Positions 38,947 through 47,609 of a DNA stretch of 64,000 nucleotides are shown here, in pieces (positions within the stretch are counted from its first letter, which is position 1; each line of letters begins with the position of its first letter). This stretch comes from an uncultured Flavobacteriales bacterium (GTDB lineage: Bacteria; Bacteroidota; Bacteroidia; Flavobacteriales_D; Parvicellaceae), in contig CALSRM010000003.1 of assembly GCA_943788755.1 (NCBI GenBank), forward strand, positions 1,364,001 through 1,428,000, read 5' to 3'. A program made the position numbers and the translations under genes. The notes under the pieces are model-generated. The model had not been told where the DNA came from. It saw only the letters and a program-made list of their open reading frames with translations, and made no database searches.

Positions 38947-41127
38947 TCAAATTCTCAGTCCGATAATGCAGATATCATCCACCTGTTCAAGTTGACCTCT
39001 CCAGTCTTCAATTGCCTTGTCAAGTAGTTGTTTTTGCTCGTCCATTGGTTTGTCATGATTGTCAAGTAGCAGTTGTTTGAACGGTTTGTATTTGAATTTC
39101 TTTCCCTTTGGTCCCCCGAACTGGTCTGCAAAACCGTCAGTGAATATGTAATAGCAGTCGCCTGTTTTGATGTCAAGTGTATGGTTATTGTAAGGTTGCC
39201 TATCGTCATACCTTCCAATCGGTTGCTTGTCGGGTTTTATTTCTTTTAACTCTCCCCTCGTAATGCAGTAAAGTGGGTTATTAGCTCCTGCATAGTCAAG
39301 TTTTTTGGTTTTAAGGTTAAGACAACAAAGGGCTAAATCCATTCCGTCCTTTACTTCCTCCTCACTCTTAGCGAAACGTTCCTCCAAAATCTCAACGGTT
39401 TTGTCTAGAATTTTGGCAGGCTGGTGAATACCTAATTCTTTCACTGCCTTTGATAGGGCGTTACTACACATTACGCTTACCATTGCTCCGGGCACGCCAT
39501 GACCGGTACAGTCGGCTGAGGTGAAGAACACCTTGTCTTCTACAATTTCAATCCAATAGAAGTCGCCTGCAACAATGTCCTTGGGCTTGTAAAGGATAAA
39601 ACTGTCCTCAAGGTATTGCCTCACCAATTTGGGCGCTGGCAATATGGCACTTTGGATGCGTTTGGCGTATTGGATGCTGTCGGTTATTTCTTTGTTCTTT
39701 TCATCTACCACTTCCTTTTGCCAGGTAATAATTTTCTTTTGCCTTTGTGTTATTCTGAAACGGTTGAAGATGAATACTGAAAATGCTAGAAGTAGCAGGA
39801 AGCCACCACTTACTGACCAGATGATGGTCTGCTGTATTTTTTTCTCGGAAATTGCAACCGCTCTTTCCTTTTCCTGTTCCAATATCATAGCGGCTTCCTT
39901 TAGCTCAAACTGATAACGGGATTCCAACCTGCCAACTTCCATTTGTCTGTCACTGCTGAAAATAGTATCTTTTATATTGCTAGATATTTCTAGCCATTGA
40001 AGCGATTCCTCAAACTCTTCAATGGCCTTATAACTTTCATACAATCCAAGAGCAGCATATTTTTCTTTTTCCAAGAGACCATTACTTGCTGCCAATTCAA
40101 ATGCCCATGTATAGGTGCTTATTGCTTTTTTGTACTTACTTTGTAATTGCAGGGTTTTGCCAATTCCGTTTAAACAACTGGATAAATCATAATTAATATT
40201 AGTGGATTTATAGTATTCCAATGCGATTTGTTGATAACGCAAAGCTGTGTCAAGTATTACTGATTTTTTGATTGGGCCTGTCAGAAACCATTTATTCCAA
40301 ATCCAATCTAAGCTATCAGGAGTGGCGCTTACTACACTACTGTAGGTGTTTCCCAAACATTCATAAGCTTCTGCCATTAGTTCTTCATTGAATACTCCCT
40401 CACCTAACTGCAGTTCTTTTAAATAATAATCTGCTGCTGCGGGATAATTCCCTTGGTTCGAATACACATCGCCTATGTTATTGATGGCGATTGCCATTCA
40501 CCAGGTTTCCCCATTTTCTTCGCATAACCGTACACTCTTGCAAAGATACGCTATAGCTTTGGTATGCTGCATTTGGCGTTTATACACAACACCAATATCG
40601 TTATAGGCACTTGCGATTCTCCATTCATCTTCTATTTCCTCACCCAATTTCAATTGTTTAAAACCATATTCCAATGCCTTGGGATAATCACCTTGTCCAT
40701 AATAATACCAGCCTATACTGCTCATTATAGAACCCATTTCTTCATTTAAGCTTTCGTTCTCTGCTAATTGTAGAGCTTTAAAAAAATAGGGAACGGCCTT
40801 TGAATGCTCATTTGTTTTCTTTACAGTGGCTCCAAGCCTATGATAGGCACGAATTATACCAATTCTTCCTGCTTTAGCGATGACATTATTGGATGAACTT
40901 GCAAGAACTTGCAACAGTTCAAGAGCTTGGTTACAGTAGTCCAGCGCTTGGTCGAATTTACCTGCGCTTCTGTATTCTTTGCTAATTCTGAGTAGGGCAT
41001 CCATTCTCAAAGTGTCGTGTTGTTCGCTGTTAATTATAGCTTTAAGCGAGTCGATTTCGTTTTGAGCACTCAACGACAAGTTGCTCAATAAGAAAGTAGC
41101 AGTTATGATGAGGGTTTTATAGGTCAT
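38947..41127 (-). pseudogene. TPR / SpoIIE-type (PP2C-like) serine phosphatase, with an in-frame TGA in this sequence
   Basis: The gene is one frame from 41127 to 38947 except for a TGA at 40500-40498. Read through, it gives about 726 aa: signal peptide (1-20, LSLSAQ), several TPR repeats (about 25-390), a transmembrane helix near 434-455 (VSGGFLLLLAFSVFIF), a coiled coil, and a SpoIIE phosphatase domain (about 480-726) with metal-site motifs AGDFYWIE, DCTGHGVPGA, DGMDLAL, TDGFADQFGG and VDDICIIG. The TGA falls in the middle of a TPR, at a position matching Arg in the preceding repeat, so CGA to TGA is the simplest event. Such proteins dephosphorylate anti-sigma antagonists in partner-switching circuits. 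The halves could be separate, coupled products (TGA-ATG), but the second would start inside a repeat. Confidence 0.82.
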
Positions 41128-41150
41128 TCTTCAAATGTGTGCCAACAACT

Positions 41151-41176
41151 GGATAACACACATATGTGTGTTATCC
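41151..41176. promoter_or_regulatory. 26-bp perfect palindrome upstream of the TPR-phosphatase gene
   Basis: GGATAACACACAT at 41151-41163 is followed immediately by its exact reverse complement to 41176. It lies 24 bases upstream of the TPR-SpoIIE start and 43 bases downstream (in transcription sense) of the epimerase stop at 41219. It may be an operator, or a hairpin acting as terminator for the epimerase gene, although no T-run follows on the minus strand. Confidence 0.5.
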
Positions 41177-41218
41177 ATAATATGTCTTTACCGTAAATAT
41201 AAAAAATCTAGCGTACTT

Positions 41219-42112
41219 CTAATTGAAAACATTCTTCAAAGCACTTTTTAAATCAGGATATTCAAGCTTAAACCCTGATTTCAATAACCCCTCGTTACCT
41301 ACGCGGCTTCCTTTTAAAAGTATATCAGCCATCTCTCCATAAATCGTTTTGATTAAAAAGGAAGGAACTCTTTTTAGGCGTATTTTTTTATTGAGCTGAA
41401 TCGCTATTTCTTTAGTAAGTTCTTTGTTCGTTGTGTGCTGGCCAGAAACAGCGTTATATACGCCTTTCATTTTATTGGTTAACGCATAGATGTATAAATT
41501 AGCAATGTCGTCTATGTGGATCCAAGGCATGTATTGCCCTCCATTTCCAAGAGGAGCTCCCAGCCCTAGTTTGATAGAAGAGCTCATTTTTGGAAGAGCT
41601 CCATTCTCCTTGTCTAGTACAATTCCTGTTCTAAATTTAACGACTCTAGCAAAAGGTTTGAAAAGATCAGCTGAATTCTCCCATTGAATGCAGCATTTAG
41701 CAATAAAATCAGCATGTGGTTGAGAGGATGTTGTGAATATTTCTTCAGTATTTCGAGCGCCATAATATCCTATTCCAGATGCGGAAATAAAACTTTCTAA
41801 TTTGTCTAACGCTTCAATATGTTTAAAGAGTAATCGGGTGGTGTGTACCCTGCTTTTAATAAGGAAACGCTTACGTTTAGTTGTCCAAGCCTTGTCAGCA
41901 ATCCCAGCTCCAGCTAGGTGAATAATGTGGGTTACCTCGTTAAAACATTTTAAATCAATTGTTCCTTTTTCCCAATTCCACTCATACGTTTTAACCCCTG
42001 ATTTTGAATTTAGATGTCTTGTTAAGTGAACTACTTCTATACCTTTTTCAAGTAATAGTTGTGTAATTCTATTTCCAATCAATCCTGACCCACCTGTTAT
42101 TAGAACTTTCAT
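41219..42112 (-). CDS. TIGR01777-family (YfcH-like) NAD(P)-binding epimerase
   Basis: A 297-aa protein with the Rossmann motif GGSGLIG at 7-13, HLAGAGIADKAWTTKRKRF around 67-85, ASGIGYYG near 110-117 and the C-terminal WIHIDDIANLY and YNAVSGQHTTN segments diagnostic of the TIGR01777/YfcH family. Its biochemical function is not established; some homologues affect cell division or sugar-nucleotide metabolism. The start at 42112 gives the exact family N-terminus MKVLITGGSGLIG. Confidence 0.9.
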   Translation of the reverse strand: MKVLITGGSGLIGNRITQLLLEKGIEVVHLTRHLNSKSGVKTYEWNWEKGTIDLKCFNEVTHIIHLAGAGIADKAWTTKRKRFLIKSRVHTTRLLFKHIEALDKLESFISASGIGYYGARNTEEIFTTSSQPHADFIAKCCIQWENSADLFKPFARVVKFRTGIVLDKENGALPKMSSSIKLGLGAPLGNGGQYMPWIHIDDIANLYIYALTNKMKGVYNAVSGQHTTNKELTKEIAIQLNKKIRLKRVPSFLIKTIYGEMADILLKGSRVGNEGLLKSGFKLEYPDLKSALKNVFN

Positions 42113-42641
42113 ATTGCAAAAATGAGCATTATTAGTAATAAAAAAGCCGAATTACCTTATATAAAGTTAAGTGAAGCTCCGTTTTCTTATCACTAAATCA
42201 AATTCTGTCTAACTTTTGATGAATTCTGAGTTGTTGATAGAACATTCAATCAGAAAGTCTTTATTGAAAATAATCAAAAGAAAACAGAGGCAACATGGGT
42301 ATAGGCGTGCCGCACAAAATTGATGGCAAGATCGAATTCAATGTTTAGGAAGGTTGGAAAGCTTCTTCCCGATAGCTATCGGGAAAGATCATCCAGCCGA
42401 ACTTGACATTGAAGAAGAGATAGTGATTGATTTTGCGGGGTCATTGGCGCAAAAGCATTTTTGTTTCTTTTTTTTTGCCAAAAAAGAAGGAGCCAAGTCG
42501 CGGCGGTGATCGACGAATGCCGAATAGAAACAAAAAAAGTTTAACGTATTTAAATCTGTTGTAGTAAGTTAGCGGAGCATCATTTAAAGTTTTTTCATGA
42601 CGATTTTATTTTTAAATTTGAAATCAAAGATATAAAGATAA
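42113..42641. repeat. Non-coding region with palindrome and dispersed-repeat copy
   Basis: This 529-base gap has no supported gene. It contains the 20-bp perfect palindrome TTCCCGATAGCTATCGGGAA at 42366-42385, an octanucleotide-rich stretch, and, at about 42430-42560, a relative of the intergenic element at 19.5 kb. That relative has a TTCTTTTTT/AAAAAAGAA hairpin and a GC-rich AAGTCGCGGCGGTGATCG segment, unusual for the local base composition. Confidence 0.6.
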
Positions 42642-42998
42642 ATGAGTTTGGAAGTTAGTTATCAAGGCGTTTCATTAGTAGAAGAAGGAATATTAAAAGA
42701 AGTAATAGTTCAGTTAAATAAAGATTTAACGTTGAGCGGTATTGAATATGAATTTGACATTGACTCAGAAAAAGATAAATTTATTATAACGCTACTAAAT
42801 TGGATAGAAGCTACACTTAGTAAAAATGAAGATGTACTCTTCAATTTTCTGTATAGAGTGGACGTTAATCAGCAACTCATTTATTCGAACGATGGCTTGC
42901 CGCAAGAAAACCTTTTAAAATTAATTTTGAACCGTGAATTACAAAAAGTCGTATTAAAAAGACAATATAGTTCTGGCTCAAATTCATTATTCAGTTAA
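42642..42998 (+). CDS. Small hypothetical protein upstream of sucA
   Basis: I do not recognise this 118-aa cytoplasmic protein. It starts MSLEVSYQGVSLVEEGILKE and is acidic and leucine-rich, with a probable alpha/beta or helical fold and a serine-rich tail (SSGSNSLFS). It lies 133 bases before sucA on the same strand. Its base composition matches its neighbours. A function cannot be assigned. Confidence 0.6.
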   Translation: MSLEVSYQGVSLVEEGILKEVIVQLNKDLTLSGIEYEFDIDSEKDKFIITLLNWIEATLSKNEDVLFNFLYRVDVNQQLIYSNDGLPQENLLKLILNRELQKVVLKRQYSSGSNSLFS

Positions 42999-43092
42999 AA
43001 TAATACTCCTATTTTTTTATTGTTTGATAAATTAATTTCACCAATTAAATGAAATGTGACCAAAATGAAATGGAGTTGGATAAATAAAATTA

Positions 43093-43100
43093 TACATTTG
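43093..43100 (+). promoter_or_regulatory. Predicted -7 element for sucA
   Basis: TACATTTG fits TAnnTTTG and lies 31 bases before the sucA ATG. A matching -33 box is weak. Confidence 0.4.
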
Positions 43101-43131
43101 TAATATACAGTGTTTAAATTGAACAATACGA

Positions 43132-45858
43132 ATGGATAAATTTTCATATATAAGTAATGCAGAGGGATCTGTTATAGATGACTTATACAGCAGCTATTTG
43201 AAAGACGAAAATTCAGTTGATGAAAGCTGGAAAAAGTTTTTTGAAGGGTTTGAATTCGCAAAAACAAATTTTGAGGAAGACGGAGCTATACCGGATAATG
43301 TTCAAAAGGAGTTTAAAGTAATTAAGCTAATCGGAGAATATAGAAGTCGAGGTCATTTATTTACAGATACTAATCCCGTAAGAGAGCGAAGAAAGTACAA
43401 GCCTTCTTTGGATTATCAGAATTTCAAATTAGAGGAATCTGATTTAAATGTAGTTTTTAAGGCTGGAGAAGAAATTGGCTTAGAAAATGCCACTTTACAA
43501 GAAATTATTGATCACCTAAAAGAGACTTATTGTAAGTCGATCGGTATCGAGTATATGTATATCCGTCATCCAGAAAGGGTAAGGTGGTTGCGAGAAAGAA
43601 TAGAATTAAAAAACAGACCGCTGCTTTCAAAAGAAAGAAAGATTCATGTAATGAATAAATTGAATCAATCCAGTGTGTTTGAAGAGTTTTTACATAAGAA
43701 ATTTGTTGGACAAAAACGTTTTTCAATTGAAGGAGCTGAGGCATTAATTCCTGCTTTGGATAATTTAATTGAAAGAGGGACGGAGTTTGGCGTGGAAGAA
43801 TTTGTGATGGGAATGGCTCACAGAGGGAGATTGAATGTTTTGGCAAATGTTTTTAACAAAACATACGATGCTATATTTAGTGAGTTCACGGGGAAAGTAT
43901 ATGAAGACAGTCTTTTTGATGGTGATGTAAAGTATCATCTAGGATATACAAGTGAGATCGTTGCAGATACAGGAAGAAACGTTAAATTAACATTAGCACC
44001 AAACCCTTCTCACCTAGAGGCTGTTGATCCAGTTGTTAGTGGTATATCAAGATCAAAAATAGATTTTGAATTAGGAGGAGATAATTCAAAGTTGGTGCCT
44101 ATTCAAATTCATGGAGATGCTGCTATTGCAGGTCAAGGAGTTGTTTATGAAGTGATTCAAATGTCTCGATTGGCAGGTTATAAAACCGGCGGGACATTGC
44201 ATATTGTTATCAATAATCAAATTGGGTTTACTACAAACTATTTAGATGCGCGTTCAAGTACTTACTGTACGGATGTTGCTAAAACAACTTTAAGTCCTGT
44301 TTTTCATGTAAATGGTGATGATGTAGAGGCATTGGTTCAGACAGTCCAGATTGCTTTAGAATATCGTCAGAAATTTAAAAATGATGTATTTATCGATATT
44401 CTATGCTACCGTAAGTATGGACATAATGAAGGAGATGAGCCTAAATTTACGCAGCCAAAACTATACAAAGCTATTGCTAATCATCCTAGTCCAAGAGGAA
44501 TTTATTTAAAAAGATTAATCACAGAAGGAGTCTTAAGTGCTCAAGAAGGGAAGGATATGATGAAAGAATTTGATAACATGCTGCAAGATCGTTTGGAGGA
44601 TGCTAAGCAAATTAAAAAGGCTAAGGTGACGGATTTTCTTCAGGAAAGATGGGAAGGGTTTAGGCCTGCAACCGATGAAGATTTTGACTTTTCACCGAAT
44701 ACAGGTTACCCGAAAAAAGAACTAGTAGCCCTAGGGCATAAAGTAGCAACACTTCCAGAAGGGAAAAAATACTTCAGAAAGATTGTTAAGCTCTTAAAAG
44801 ATAGAGTAGGTATGCTAGAAACGAATACTCTTGATTGGGGTATGGCGGAAATGCTAGCTTATGCTACTTTATTGGAAGAAGGTTATCCGGTAAGAATTTC
44901 TGGTCAAGACGTGGAAAGAGGAACTTTTTCTCACCGACATGCTGTAATCAAAACGGAAGATACAGAAGAGGAAATTATTACGCTAAATAACTTGTCTGAT
45001 AAACAAGCTGATTTTACAATCTATAATTCACTATTGTCAGAGTATGGAGTATTAGGTTTTGATTACGGTTATGCTTTTAATACGCCAAATGGATTAACAA
45101 TTTGGGAAGCGCAGTTTGGAGATTTTAATAACGGCGCACAAATAATGATCGATCAATTTATCAGTGCGGCCGAAGATAAATGGCATACACAAAATGGATT
45201 GGTAATGCTACTACCTCATGGTTATGAGGGAATGGGTTCAGAGCATTCTAGTGGGCGAATGGAAAGATATTTACAATTGTGTGCAGATTTAAATATGCAA
45301 ATTGTAAATAGTACTACTCCTGCCAATATGTTCCATGTCTTACGTCGTCAATTGCACAGAGATTTCAGAAAGCCACTCGTAGTTTTTACTCCTAAAAAGT
45401 TGTTAAGATATAACAAAGCAGTCTCTACCGTTGATGAATTAGCAAATGGTGTTTTCCAAGAAGTAATTGATGATACATCGGTGAAAGCTAAAGAGGTTGA
45501 TACTGTTGTATTTGTTTCAGGTAAGTTTTACTACGATATAATTGAAGAGAAAGAGAAAATTGGAGCAGGAGAAAATATTGCAGTAGTTAGAGTTGAGCAA
45601 TTATATCCAGTTCCTCATAAACAAATGGATGCTATCGTTGATAAATATGGTAAGGACTCAAAATATATATGGGGCCAAGAAGAGCCAGGGAATATGGGCG
45701 CATGGTCACATATGTTGAGGCACTATAGAACAGTTCATTTAGAAGTAGCTTCTAGATTAGACTCAGCAAGTCCAGCTAGCGGTTCACCAAAAGTTCATGC
45801 AATACGTCAACAAGCTATTTTGGATGAATTAATGAGTAATGTAAAAGAGAAAGTATAA
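43132..45858 (+). CDS. sucA: 2-oxoglutarate dehydrogenase E1 component
   Basis: This 908-aa thiamine-diphosphate enzyme decarboxylates 2-oxoglutarate and passes the succinyl group to the lipoyl arm of SucB. The N-terminus MDKFSYISNAEGSVIDDLYS is followed by FSIEGAEALIPAL, GMAHRGRLNVLANV, APNPSHLEAVDPV, the TPP region IHGDAAIAGQGVVYE, and RKYGHNEGDEPKFTQP. The C-terminal half holds the transketolase-like EAQFGDFNNGAQ, LLPHGYEGMGSEHSS and WGQEEPGNMGAW. Length is typical. sucB follows after a 110-base spacer, so the pair is likely one operon. Confidence 0.97.
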   Translation: MDKFSYISNAEGSVIDDLYSSYLKDENSVDESWKKFFEGFEFAKTNFEEDGAIPDNVQKEFKVIKLIGEYRSRGHLFTDTNPVRERRKYKPSLDYQNFKLEESDLNVVFKAGEEIGLENATLQEIIDHLKETYCKSIGIEYMYIRHPERVRWLRERIELKNRPLLSKERKIHVMNKLNQSSVFEEFLHKKFVGQKRFSIEGAEALIPALDNLIERGTEFGVEEFVMGMAHRGRLNVLANVFNKTYDAIFSEFTGKVYEDSLFDGDVKYHLGYTSEIVADTGRNVKLTLAPNPSHLEAVDPVVSGISRSKIDFELGGDNSKLVPIQIHGDAAIAGQGVVYEVIQMSRLAGYKTGGTLHIVINNQIGFTTNYLDARSSTYCTDVAKTTLSPVFHVNGDDVEALVQTVQIALEYRQKFKNDVFIDILCYRKYGHNEGDEPKFTQPKLYKAIANHPSPRGIYLKRLITEGVLSAQEGKDMMKEFDNMLQDRLEDAKQIKKAKVTDFLQERWEGFRPATDEDFDFSPNTGYPKKELVALGHKVATLPEGKKYFRKIVKLLKDRVGMLETNTLDWGMAEMLAYATLLEEGYPVRISGQDVERGTFSHRHAVIKTEDTEEEIITLNNLSDKQADFTIYNSLLSEYGVLGFDYGYAFNTPNGLTIWEAQFGDFNNGAQIMIDQFISAAEDKWHTQNGLVMLLPHGYEGMGSEHSSGRMERYLQLCADLNMQIVNSTTPANMFHVLRRQLHRDFRKPLVVFTPKKLLRYNKAVSTVDELANGVFQEVIDDTSVKAKEVDTVVFVSGKFYYDIIEEKEKIGAGENIAVVRVEQLYPVPHKQMDAIVDKYGKDSKYIWGQEEPGNMGAWSHMLRHYRTVHLEVASRLDSASPASGSPKVHAIRQQAILDELMSNVKEKV

Positions 45859-45864
45859 ATTAGA

Positions 45865-45955
45865 TTTTAAGACTAAAAAGACAAAAGACTATAAGACAAA
45901 AGAGAAATCTTAAAGTCTTAACATCTTGGAAATCTTAAAGTCTTAATATCTTTTA
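45865..45955. repeat. Low-complexity AGACTAAAAGAC spacer repeat, copy 2
   Basis: The sucA-sucB spacer is made of variants of AGACAAAAGACT and TCTTAAAGTCTTAA. It matches in style the spacer between DUF1015 and serA (22284-22370). Repeats such as CTTAAAGTCTTAAC and CTTAAAGTCTTAAT can also fold with the upstream AAGACTAAAAAGAC. No gene or known RNA is recognised. Confidence 0.5.
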
Positions 45956-45968
45956 ATCTATAAAAAGA

Positions 45969-47231
45969 ATGTCAGTATTAGAAATGAAAGTTCCAAGTCC
46001 AGGAGAATCTATCACAGAAGTGGAGATTGCAGAATGGTTGGTAGAAGATGGTGATTACGTAGAAAAAGATCAAGCTATTGCTGAAATCGATTCAGATAAG
46101 GCGACCTTAGAGTTACCAGCTGAAGAATCTGGGATAATAACATTGAAAGCAGAAAATGGTGATGCAGTTGATGTTGGTGCGGTTGTTTGTTTGATTGACA
46201 CTGCGGCTGAAAAACCAGCTGGTTTTGATTCTGTGAAAGAAGAAGCTCCGGTTGTTGTGGAAGAAGTAAAAGCTCAAGTTCAACCTGATCCGATGCCGGT
46301 TACCAAGAAAGAGGCTCCTGCAAAAGAATCATATGCTGCTGGTCATCCATCAATTGCTGCAAAGAAATTAGCCGACGAAAATAAGGTTCCATTGCAAATG
46401 GTAAATGGAACAGGCAAAGATGGAAGAATAACCAAACAAGATGTTGTTTCAGCTATGGCTGGTGGTATAGATGCTTCAGCTGCTCAAGGTTGGGGTGGAA
46501 CCAGGGATAAGGAAACGATTAAGATGAAAATGCTTCGTCGTAAAATTGCCTCTCGTTTAGTTGCAGTTAAAAACGAAACAGCAATGTTGACTACGTTCAA
46601 TGAAGTTGACATGAAGCCAATTATGGACTTGCGAAAAAAATATAAAGCACAGTTTAAAGAGGTGCATGGAGTAAACCTTGGGTTTATGTCCTTTTTCACA
46701 AAAGCTGTTACTGAAGCGTTAAACTTATTCCCACAAATTAATTCAATGATTGATGGTGATAATATGATTGCGCATAATTATGCGGATATAGGCATTGCTG
46801 TTAGTTCTCCCAAAGGATTGATGGTGCCTGTTGTTCGCAATGCAGAAAGAATGAGTTTGGCTGAAATTGAAGCTGAAATTAAGAGGTTAGCTATAAAAGC
46901 TAGAGATGGTAAAATAGCTATTGAAGATATGGAAGGTGGAACATTTACTATCACAAATGGTGGAGTGTTTGGTTCTATGTTAAGTACGCCTATTATTAAC
47001 CCACCTCAATCGGCTATACTAGGAATGCATAACATTGTAGAACGTCCCGTTGCAATTAATGGTAAAGTAGAAATACGTCCAATTATGTATTTAGCACTTT
47101 CCTACGATCACAGAATTATTGATGGAAAAGAGTCTGTAAGTTTCTTGGTAAAAGTAAAAGAAATGTTAGAAGATCCTTCTAGACTTATTTTTGGTTCAAA
47201 AGAACCTCATGAAGTTTTATTAGGATTGTAA
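45969..47231 (+). CDS. sucB: Dihydrolipoyllysine succinyltransferase (2-oxoglutarate dehydrogenase E2)
   Basis: The 420-aa E2 core transfers the succinyl group to CoA. Domains: lipoyl domain at 1-78 with the lipoylated Lys44 in [10 protein letters not shown], a linker rich in Pro, Ala and Glu, an E3-binding domain around 118-155 ([18 protein letters not shown], then [13 protein letters not shown]), and the catalytic acetyltransferase-like domain about 185-420 with [12 protein letters not shown] holding the active-site His. A Leu-Gly-Leu C-terminus is typical. It follows sucA and ends before a strong terminator. Confidence 0.97.
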   Translation: MSVLEMKVPSPGESITEVEIAEWLVEDGDYVEKDQAIAEIDSDKATLELPAEESGIITLKAENGDAVDVGAVVCLIDTAAEKPAGFDSVKEEAPVVVEEVKAQVQPDPMPVTKKEAPAKESYAAGHPSIAAKKLADENKVPLQMVNGTGKDGRITKQDVVSAMAGGIDASAAQGWGGTRDKETIKMKMLRRKIASRLVAVKNETAMLTTFNEVDMKPIMDLRKKYKAQFKEVHGVNLGFMSFFTKAVTEALNLFPQINSMIDGDNMIAHNYADIGIAVSSPKGLMVPVVRNAERMSLAEIEAEIKRLAIKARDGKIAIEDMEGGTFTITNGGVFGSMLSTPIINPPQSAILGMHNIVERPVAINGKVEIRPIMYLALSYDHRIIDGKESVSFLVKVKEMLEDPSRLIFGSKEPHEVLLGL

Positions 47232-47255
47232 TAGTATCTTATTATACAGTATTAA

Positions 47256-47285
47256 AAAAGGCTCAACAGTTCTGTTGAGCCTTTT
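47256..47285. terminator. Terminator after sucB
   Basis: A perfect 13-bp stem (47256-47268 with 47273-47285) surrounds a GTTC loop, with T-runs on the plus side and matching A-runs on the left. It can serve sucB and the convergent small lipoprotein gene. Confidence 0.8.
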
Positions 47286-47308
47286 AGTTTATTAGTGAAA
47301 TATGTATC

Positions 47309-47581
47309 TTAAAGATCACAGTTTCTATCTTTAAGTACCGCATCTATTTCATTTTTAGTATATTTTCCATCAGCATATGCTTGTTCGATTTCTTTTATGT
47401 AAGCACTGTGTTTTTCGAGCAAGTCTTTTACTTTTTCTTTGTCATCAGAGTTCATTAATATTTCATCTCCGACTTCGCATAAGCAAGTTGCTGCTCCTTG
47501 CACCGTCGAGGTATCGCATTCAGCGATACAAGATGAAAGAACATAGATTGAACTGATTGCGGCTATTATTAAATTTTTCAT
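47309..47581 (-). CDS. Small cysteine-containing putative lipoprotein
   Basis: This 90-aa protein has a signal sequence whose end reads IYVLSSCIAEC, consistent with a lipobox (Leu-Ser-Ser-Cys, Cys18). The mature part contains four or five further cysteines (CDTST, CLCEVG, NCDL) and an acidic helical middle (DDKEKVKDLLEKHSAYIKEI). I do not recognise a family. It sits 28 bases downstream of paaZ on the same strand, but nothing else connects the two. Confidence 0.65.
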   Translation of the reverse strand: MKNLIIAAISSIYVLSSCIAECDTSTVQGAATCLCEVGDEILMNSDDKEKVKDLLEKHSAYIKEIEQAYADGKYTKNEIDAVLKDRNCDL

Positions 47582-47609
47582 TTTATAGTTTTTAAATTAT
47601 AATTACCTA

